This document shows, one piece after another, positions 57,283-64,000 of a stretch of DNA of 64,000 nt. The notes beneath the pieces were generated by a model. It searched no databases, was not told where the DNA came from, and worked only from the letters and a program-made list of their open reading frames with translations. The DNA comes from Macrostomum hystrix (taxonomy: Eukaryota; Platyhelminthes; Macrostomidae). The stretch covers positions 1,240,001-1,304,000 of the forward strand of contig CATNEN010000002.1 of NCBI GenBank assembly GCA_950097015.1. The letters run 5' to 3'. The translations under genes and the position numbers were made by a program. Position 1 is the first letter of the stretch. Each line of letters begins with the position of its first letter.

Positions 57283-58490
57283 CTCGTTTGAGTCCAGACT
57301 GTTATTCCCAAATTGATCCTGTTTGAGTCCAGACTGTTAGTCCTAAATTGATCCTGTTTGAGTCCAGATTGTTAGTCCCAAATTGATCCTGTTTGAGTCC
57401 AGACTGTTAGTCCCAAATTGATCCTGTTTGATTCCAGATTGTTAGTCCCAAATTGATCCTGTTTGAGTCCAGATTGTTAGTCCCAAATTGATCCTGTTTG
57501 AGTCCAGATTTTTAGTCCCAAATTGATCCTGTTTGAGTCCAGACTGTTAGTCCCAAATTGATCCTGTTTGAGTCCAGATTGTTAGTCCCAAATTGATCCT
57601 GTTTGAGTCCAGATTGTTAGTCCCAAATTGATCCTGTTTGAGTCCAGACTGTTAGTCCCAAATTGATCCTGTTTGAGTCCAGATTGTTAGTCCCAAATTG
57701 ATCCTGTTTGAGTCCAGATTGTTAGTCCCAAATTGAGCATCTTTGAGTCCAGATTGTTAGTCCCAAATTGATCCTGTTTGAGTCCAGACTGTTAGTCCCA
57801 AATTGATCCTGTTTGAGTCCAGATGGTTAGTCCCAAATTGAGCATCTTTGAGTCCAGATTGTTAGCCCCAAATTGAGCATCTTTGAGTCCAGATTGTTAG
57901 TCCCAAATTGAGCATCTTTGAGTCCAGATTGTTAGTCCCAAATTGAGCATCTTTGAGTCCAGATTGTCTGTCCTGTTTGAGCATGTTTGAGTCCAGATTG
58001 TTAGTCCCAAATTGAGCATCTTTGAGTCCAGATTGTTAGTCCCAAATTGAGCATGTTTGAGTCTAGATTGTTAGTCCCGAATTGATCCTGTTTGAGTCCA
58101 GATTGTTAGACCCAAATTGATCCTGTTTGAGTCCAGATTGTTAGACCCAAATTGATCCTGTTTGAGTCCAGATTGTTAGTCCCAAATTAAGCATGCTTGA
58201 GTCCAGATTGTTAGACCCAAATTGAGCATCTTTTAGTCCAGATTGTCTGTCCTGTTTGAGCATGTTTGAGTCCAGATTGTTAGTCCCGAATTGATCCTGT
58301 TTGAGTCCAGATTGTTAGTCCCAAATGAAGCATGTTTGCGTCCAGATTTTCTGTCCTGTTTGAGCATGTTTGAGTCCAGATGTCTGTCCTGTTTGAGCAT
58401 GTTTGAGTCCAGATTGTTTGTCCCAAATTGAGCATGTTAGAGTCCACATTTTTTGTCCCAAATTGAGCATGTTTAAGTCCAGATTGTTGC
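57283..58490 (+). repeat. 35-bp minisatellite, about 34 copies
   Basis: Units such as ATCCTGTTTGAGTCCAGATT followed by GTTAGTCCCAAATTG. Two main unit types are present: TGATCCTGTTTG dominates the first half and TGAGCATCTTTG or TGAGCATGTTTG the second. Divergence rises toward the right end. Inverted degenerate copies lie in intron 2 of the preceding gene (about 56290-56450). Confidence 0.94.
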
Positions 58491-58915
58491 ATGAATTATT
58501 TAAAATAGTTTAAGTGTTTTCCAGGTGCTAGAAAGCTATTGAGAAGTAGTATATGTACATAACATTTTTCTCCATTGCTTATTAACACTTTTTTAAAGTT
58601 GTAATTCAAGTTGAAACCTGTTTGGCTGTTATCAATATTAATTGCGTTTTCTTTCAAATCCTGTAGAGAAATTCTATAATTGTTTTATTATCCTTGTTTT
58701 TCTAGTTTTTCTTTTAAAGCTAATAGTTATTTTTGTGCGTGTTTAAACTTCTCTTTTTGCAGCTTTTTATATTTTCTTCAGCTGCACCTTTCTCCTATTT
58801 TATTTTATCATTCCTTTTCTCTAATGCGTATCTATGTGCTGCTTTCAATGCATCTAATTTCTCTGTCTTTGCTGTAACTGAAATCAAAGTCTTTGTTATC
58901 TTTGTTACAGTGACA

Positions 58916-60176
58916 TAAGAGACAGTGAGATGTGGGAGGAGATACAGTGAGATGAGAGAGAAGATACAGTGAGATGGGAGAGAAGATACAGTGAGATGGG
59001 AGAGAAGATACAGTGAGATGTGGGAGGAGATACAGTGAGATGAGAGAGAAGATACAGTGAGATGGGAGAGGAGATACAGTGAGATGGGAGAGAAGATACA
59101 GTGAGATGGGAGAGAAGATACAGTGAGATGAGAGAGGAGATACAGTGAGATGGGAGAGGAGATACAGTGAGATGTAGGAGGAGATGCAGTGAGATGTGGG
59201 AGGAGATACAGTGAGATGAGAGAGAAGATACAGTGAGATGGGAGAGAAGATACAGTGAGATGGGAGAGAAGATACAGTGAGATGTGGGAGGAGATACAGT
59301 GAGATGAGAGAGAAGATACAGTGAGATGGGAGAGGAGATACAGTGAGATGGGAGAGAAGATACAGTGAGATGGGAGAGAAGATACAGTGAGATGGGAGAG
59401 GAGATACAGTGAGATGAGAGAGAAGATACAGTGAGATGGGAGAGAAGATACAGTGAGATGGGAGAGAAGATACAGTGAGATGTGGGAGGAGATACAGTGA
59501 GATGAGAGAGAAGATACAGTGAGATGGGAGAGGAGATACAGTGAGATGGGAGAGAAGATACAGTGAGATGGGAGAGAAGATACAGTGAGATGAGAGAGGA
59601 GATACAGTGAGATGGGAGAGGAGATACAGTGAGATGGGAGAGGAGATACAGTGAGATGGGAGAGGAGATACAGTGAGATGTAGGAGGAGATGCAGTGAGA
59701 TGTGGGAAGAGATACAGTGAGATGAGAGAGAAGATACAGTGAGATGGGAGAGAAGATACAGTGAGATGGGAGAGAAGATACAGTGAGATGTGGGAGGAGA
59801 TACAGTGAGATGAGAGAGAAGATACAGTGAGATGGGAGAGGAGATACAGTGAGATGGGAGAGAAGATACAGTGAGATGGGAGAGAAGATACAGTGAGATG
59901 GGAGAGGAGATACAGTGAGATAAGAGAGGAGATACAGTGAGATTGTAGAGGAGATACAGTGAGATGAGAGAGGAGAGACGGTGAGATGAGAGAGGAGATA
60001 CACTGAGATGGGAGAGAAGATACAGTGAGATGAGAGAGGAGATACAGTGAGATGAGAGAGAAGATACAGTGAGATTGTAGAGGAGATACAGTGAGATGAG
60101 AGAGGAGAGACGGTGAGATGAGAGAGGAGATACAGTGAGATAAGAGAGAAGAGACAATGAGATGAGAGATAAAAGA
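58916..60176 (+). repeat. 22-bp minisatellite, about 57 copies
   Basis: Units of GAGATGGGAGAGAAGATACA plus GT, with GGGAGAGG, GAGAGAGA and TGGGAGGAG variants in recurring blocks (for example the 10-unit pattern starting at 58929 and again at 59210 and 59480). The long minus-strand frames across it are by-products of the repeat. Confidence 0.95.
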
Positions 60177-61039
60177 CAGTTAGATAAGAGATGAGAGAAA
60201 GAAGTTGAACAATCTAAAAATTTTCTAACCTACAAAATCAGTTCCACCATGAACGAGGCTTTGATTTCTAGCATGTTTAGTTTTATTTCACTATAAAAAA
60301 TAAGTGCTTCACTGTCTTATTTTTCCAATTTCTCAAAGATTAAACCGGGCACTGCTGGTTTAATCTTTGTTTTTTAGTTCCATTTTCGCTCATATAAAAA
60401 TTTAACTTTTTTAATGGAACTGTTCAACAAGATAGGTCCGTATTTGCGGCCAATGCCAATATCTCCATGCCTACATGACTTGTTAATCAGCAGTTGTTAT
60501 TTAATTCTGAATTTAACAAGGCACAGCATGTTCGACCCAATATATACTTCTTCATTGCAGCTTTGTGTCATGTTTTAGGTTTATAACATTCTTATTCTTA
60601 TTCTTGTACTTCTTAGCAATTTACACCCACATTTTGTCCTTTTACTTTGATAAACAAGAACTGATCAAGTTAATTAATCGTACACCGTTAAAATTTGTGT
60701 ATCTTTTTATTTTCTAAATCGGTTTAATTTATACGTTTTTAATTTAATTGCTTAATTAAATTGCGCCGAAATCTTCTATCTACCTGGTTGAATCAAAGCA
60801 GATTTTGTTGAGAAATAAATCAAATCTTTTGTGCTAAAATGCAGGCCTGATTTGTCTATTCTCGAATTTACGAAAATTCTAATCGAAAAGTTTTTTGTCG
60901 TTTTTTTCATTTTTAGTTTAATACCCGATACAGCCTACTGTTCCATTGAGTTAGTAGAGTGATTAGCATTTTACATTATTTATTAAACAAAATAATCTTC
61001 CGTTTGATTGATTTTGTTTTGCAGACAGACAGATGCACA
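60177..61039. other. Upstream region of the PX-domain gene
   Basis: Includes a small inverted repeat at 60343-60375 (GATTAAACC...GGTTTAATC). AT-rich; presumably carries the 5' UTR and promoter of the next gene. A TTTTGCAG acceptor at about 61017-61024 shows that at least one non-coding exon lies upstream. Confidence 0.4.
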
Positions 61040-63589
61040 ATGGCGGCCTCAATCGGCAGTCAACGGCAGTCTCAGAGGTCAGCTGAACCCAAATCAGCGT
61101 GCCGCATCCTTGTCCTAGATCCCAAGCTGCACCCCACCAGCAATTTCACTACTTACAAAGTCATTATGCACGTTGTGCCGGAGTCCATATTTCAGGAAGA
61201 GTACCAGGTAAGACAGAGCTAGAAAATTATTTTAAGAAACCTCTAATTACCTGCAAAAGGGACATCACATGACATAACACCTATTTCAAGAATCCCCATT
61301 ACCTCTTTAGGGACCTCATAACATAACACATATTTCAAGAATCCCCATTACCTCTTTAGGGACCTCATAACATAACACCTATTTCAAGAATCCCCATTAC
61401 CTCTTCAGGGACATCATAACACAACACCTATTTCAAGAATCCCCATTACCTCGTCAGGGACCTCATAACATAACACCTATTTCAAGAATCCCCATTACCT
61501 CTTCAGGGACATCATAGCACAACACTTATTTCAGGAATCTCCATTGCCTCTTCAGGGACCTCCTTACATAACACATATTTCAAGAATTTCCATTACCTCT
61601 TCAGGGACCTCATAACACAACACTATTTCAGGAATCCCCATTACCTCTTCAGGGACCTCATAACATAACACCTATTTCAAGAATCCCCATTGCCTCTTCA
61701 GGGACCTCATAACACAACACTATTTCAGGAATCCCCATTACCTCTTCAGGGACCTCATAACATAACACCTATTTCAAGAATCCCCATTGCCTCTTCAGGG
61801 ACCTCCTAACATAACACTTATTTCAAGAATCCCCATTGCCTCTTCAGGGACCTCCTAACATAACACCTATTTCAAGAATCCCCATTGCTTCTTCAAGGAC
61901 CTCATAACACAACACTATTTCAGGAATCCCCATTACCTCTTCAGGGACCTCATAACATAACACCTATTTCAAGAATCCCCATTGCCTCTTCAGGGACCTC
62001 CTAACATAACACATATTTCAAGAATCTCCATTGCCTCTTCAGGGACCTCCTAACATAACACATATTTCAAGAATCCCCATTGCCTCTTCAGGGACCTCCT
62101 AACATAACACTTATTTCAAGAATCTCCATTACCTCTTCAGGGACCTCCTAACATAACACCTATTTCAAGAATCTCCATTGCCTCTTCAGGGACCTCCTAA
62201 CATAACACATATTTCAAGAATCTCCATTACCTCTTCAGGGACCTCCTAACATAACACTTATTTCAAGAATCTCCATTGCCTCTTCAGGGACCTCCTAACA
62301 TAACACATATTTCAAGAATCTCCATTGCCTCTTCAGGGACCTCATAACATAACACCTATTTCAAGAATCCCCATTACCTCTTCAGGGACATCATAACACA
62401 ACACCTATTTCAAGAATCCCCATTACCTCGTCAGGGACCTCATAACATAACACCTATTTCAAGAATCCCCATTACCTCTTCAGGGACATCATAGCACAAC
62501 ACTTATTTCAGGAAACTCCATTGCCTCTTCAGGGACCTCCTTACATAACACATATTTCAAGAATTTCCATTACCTCTTCAGGGACCTCATAACATAACAC
62601 CTATTTCAAGAATCCCCATTGCCTCTTCAGGGACCTCCTAACATAACACTTATTTCAAGAATCCCCATTGCCTCTTCAGGGACCTCCTAACATAACACCT
62701 ATTTCAAGAATCCCCATTGCCTCTTCAGGGACCTCCTAACATAACACATATTTCAAGAATCTCCATTGCCTCTTCAGGGACCTCCTAACATAACACATAT
62801 TTCAAGAATCTCCATTGCCTCTTCAGGGACCTCCTAACATAACACATATTTCAAGAATCTCCATTGCCTCTTCAGGGACATCATAACATAACACCTATTT
62901 CAAGAATCCCCATTACCTCTTCAGGGACCTCATAACATAACACCAGATTAAAGCATCGCCTCACTCCGCATCCTCAGATTATAATCTTCAAGCGCTTCTC
63001 GGACTTCCTACGTCTCCATCGTCAGCTGTCGGATCTGCACACGAAGCTGCAGCGTCGGGATCCGTTCCCAACAATGCCCGAGGCGTCCTACTTCAACCGA
63101 TTCGAGCCCGCCGTAATTGAAGAGCGGCGCCAAGCCGCCCAGACGACGCTGCAGTTCTGCGCTGACCAGCCGCACCTGCGCCAGCACGCTGTCTTCCGCG
63201 CCTTCTTCCAGACTGGCGTCCGCACCGCGGGACCGCCGCCTCCGCTGCCGCCGCCTGCCCAGGCTCCGACCGCAGCCGCTGCTTCGATTTCATCTTCAAA
63301 CTTTGGAATTCAAAGGTCGATATCTACAGCAGCAGCAGCTGCTGTGTCATCCTCGCCGGAGATTTCGTCTTCTTCTCCTACGGAAGCCAGCGGCATTGCG
63401 ACTTCTCCGCCGGCCTACACGCGATCGATTAGTGCAACTTCCGGCCTGCCAGATGTCTCAGAATTCGATCCATTTGTGGTGCAATCATCGGCTGGCGAAA
63501 GTCATCTACCGGCTGCCTCAACTTCGACACGAGGCGAGCAGAATTCCGATCTGCTCAATGGTGATCTGATGCTCACACTGCATTCGGAG
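61040..63589 (+). CDS. PX-domain sorting nexin (SNX15/RPS6KC1-like), partial
   Basis: Two coding exons, 61040-61207 and 62978-63589, join in phase 0 to 260 residues; the second ends at a GTGAGT donor, so the gene continues beyond the window. Residues about 24-125 form a PX domain: YKVIMHVVPESIF, then IIIFKRFSDFLRLHRQLSDL with the phosphoinositide-binding basic-aromatic motif (K-R-F-S), FPTMPEASYFNRFEPAVIEE, and RRQAAQTTLQFCADQPHLRQ ending in FRAFF. The VIEERRxxA block is characteristic of SNX15 and RPS6KC1, which bind PI3P on endosomes and carry an MIT domain further on. A Pro/Ala/Ser-rich linker follows (PPPPLPPPAQAPTAAAA). The first intron is bloated by a 49-bp array. Confidence 0.88.
61262..62944 (+). 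repeat. 49-bp intronic minisatellite, about 34 copies
   Basis: Units such as AAGAATCCCCATTACCTCTT followed by CAGGGACCTCATAACATAACACCTATTTC. It fills nearly all of the 1.77 kb intron between the two PX exons. A run of units at about 61320-61600 recurs at about 62340-62600 with the same rare variants (CGTCAGGG, CATAGCACAAC, CCTTACATAAC), showing a block duplication about 1 kb apart. Confidence 0.95.
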
Positions 63590-64000
63590 GTGAGTGGCAT
63601 TTTCTGGCTAATTTTTACTGATTCTCACACTGTGCTCAAGTATCCTTATATTGTGCTCAAGCATCCTTATGCTGTGCTCAAGTATTCTTATACTGTGCTC
63701 AAGTATTCTTATACTGTGCTCAAGTATCCTTATACTGTACACAAGTATCCTTATGCTGTGCTCAAGTCTCCTAATACTGTCCTCAAGTATCTTTATACTG
63801 TGCTCAAGTATCCTTATACTGTGCTCAAGTATCCTTATACTGTGCTCAAATATAATCAAAATTTGCTCACAGATTCCCACACTGCCCCCACATCCACATA
63901 CTGTGCTCACAGATCCTTTCACTGTGCTCACCCATCTTATATTCACGCTGAGCTAACCTATCCATACATTGTGCTCACTGGTTTTCACTCTGTGCTCACA
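63590..64000 (+). repeat. 21-bp minisatellite in the next intron
   Basis: From about 63630 to 63850, about ten copies of TGTGCTCAAGTATCCTTATAC with decaying copies to the window edge (CACTGTGCTCAC). It lies just after the donor of the PX gene's second coding exon. The window ends inside this intron. Confidence 0.88.

Noticed and set aside
58795-60157. Frames of 402 and 441 codons rich in Ser/His/Leu
   Set aside because: Translation of the 22-bp array in overlapping frames.

Overview
The window is nuclear DNA from an animal, very probably an invertebrate. Genes are split by short GT-AG introns. The 25-residue ribosomal protein eL41 is recognisable, as are animal families (Ly6/uPAR GPI-anchored protein, arrestin-domain protein, PX-domain sorting nexin). 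The DNA is AT-rich and unusually dense in minisatellites and DNA transposons. I cannot name the phylum from the sequence.

Layout: 1-6.7 kb holds an intronless gene for a secreted-type single-pass membrane protein (1023-2159), the eL41 gene on the minus strand (3074-3151) and one doubtful small ORF. From 6967 to 20314 lies a 13.3 kb DNA transposon. It has 1.37 kb collinear terminal inverted repeats, each continued inward by an array of 111-bp units (about 20 copies left, 10 right). It is flanked by a perfect 8-bp target duplication (AGCTGATT) and sits inside a decayed P-element/THAP9-type transposase gene. Its cargo is a spliced gene for a DDE-type transposase fused at its C-terminus to a ubiquitin-specific-protease-like domain, plus a convergent gene for a long charged coiled-coil protein. 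The two genes are separated by a 30-bp-stem hairpin. This element is the best candidate for an undescribed system.

21.7-26.4 kb is a four-exon gene for a large helical, TPR-like protein. 26.8-36.4 kb is almost wholly minisatellite (units of 43, 84, 15, 16 and 30 bp). 36.4-44.6 kb is a nest of mobile DNA. It holds a short palindromic MITE, a Crypton-type tyrosine recombinase with a frameshifted tail, and a 50-bp perfect palindrome inserted with a 7-bp target duplication into one arm of a 107-bp inverted repeat. That repeat encloses a three-exon Ly6-like GPI-anchored gene carrying a truncated mariner element in intron 2, 21 bp from the splice acceptor. A hAT-type MITE with a perfect 8-bp target duplication follows.

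46.9-48.3 kb is an arrestin-domain gene (minus strand). 48.3-53.5 kb has only degraded relics. 53.5-56.7 kb is a three-exon gene whose C-terminal part resembles taperin/phostensin. The window ends with 35-bp and 22-bp arrays and the first coding exons of a PX-domain gene like SNX15/RPS6KC1 that runs off the right edge. Several arrays lie inside introns, and three lie inside coding exons where they encode low-complexity linkers.
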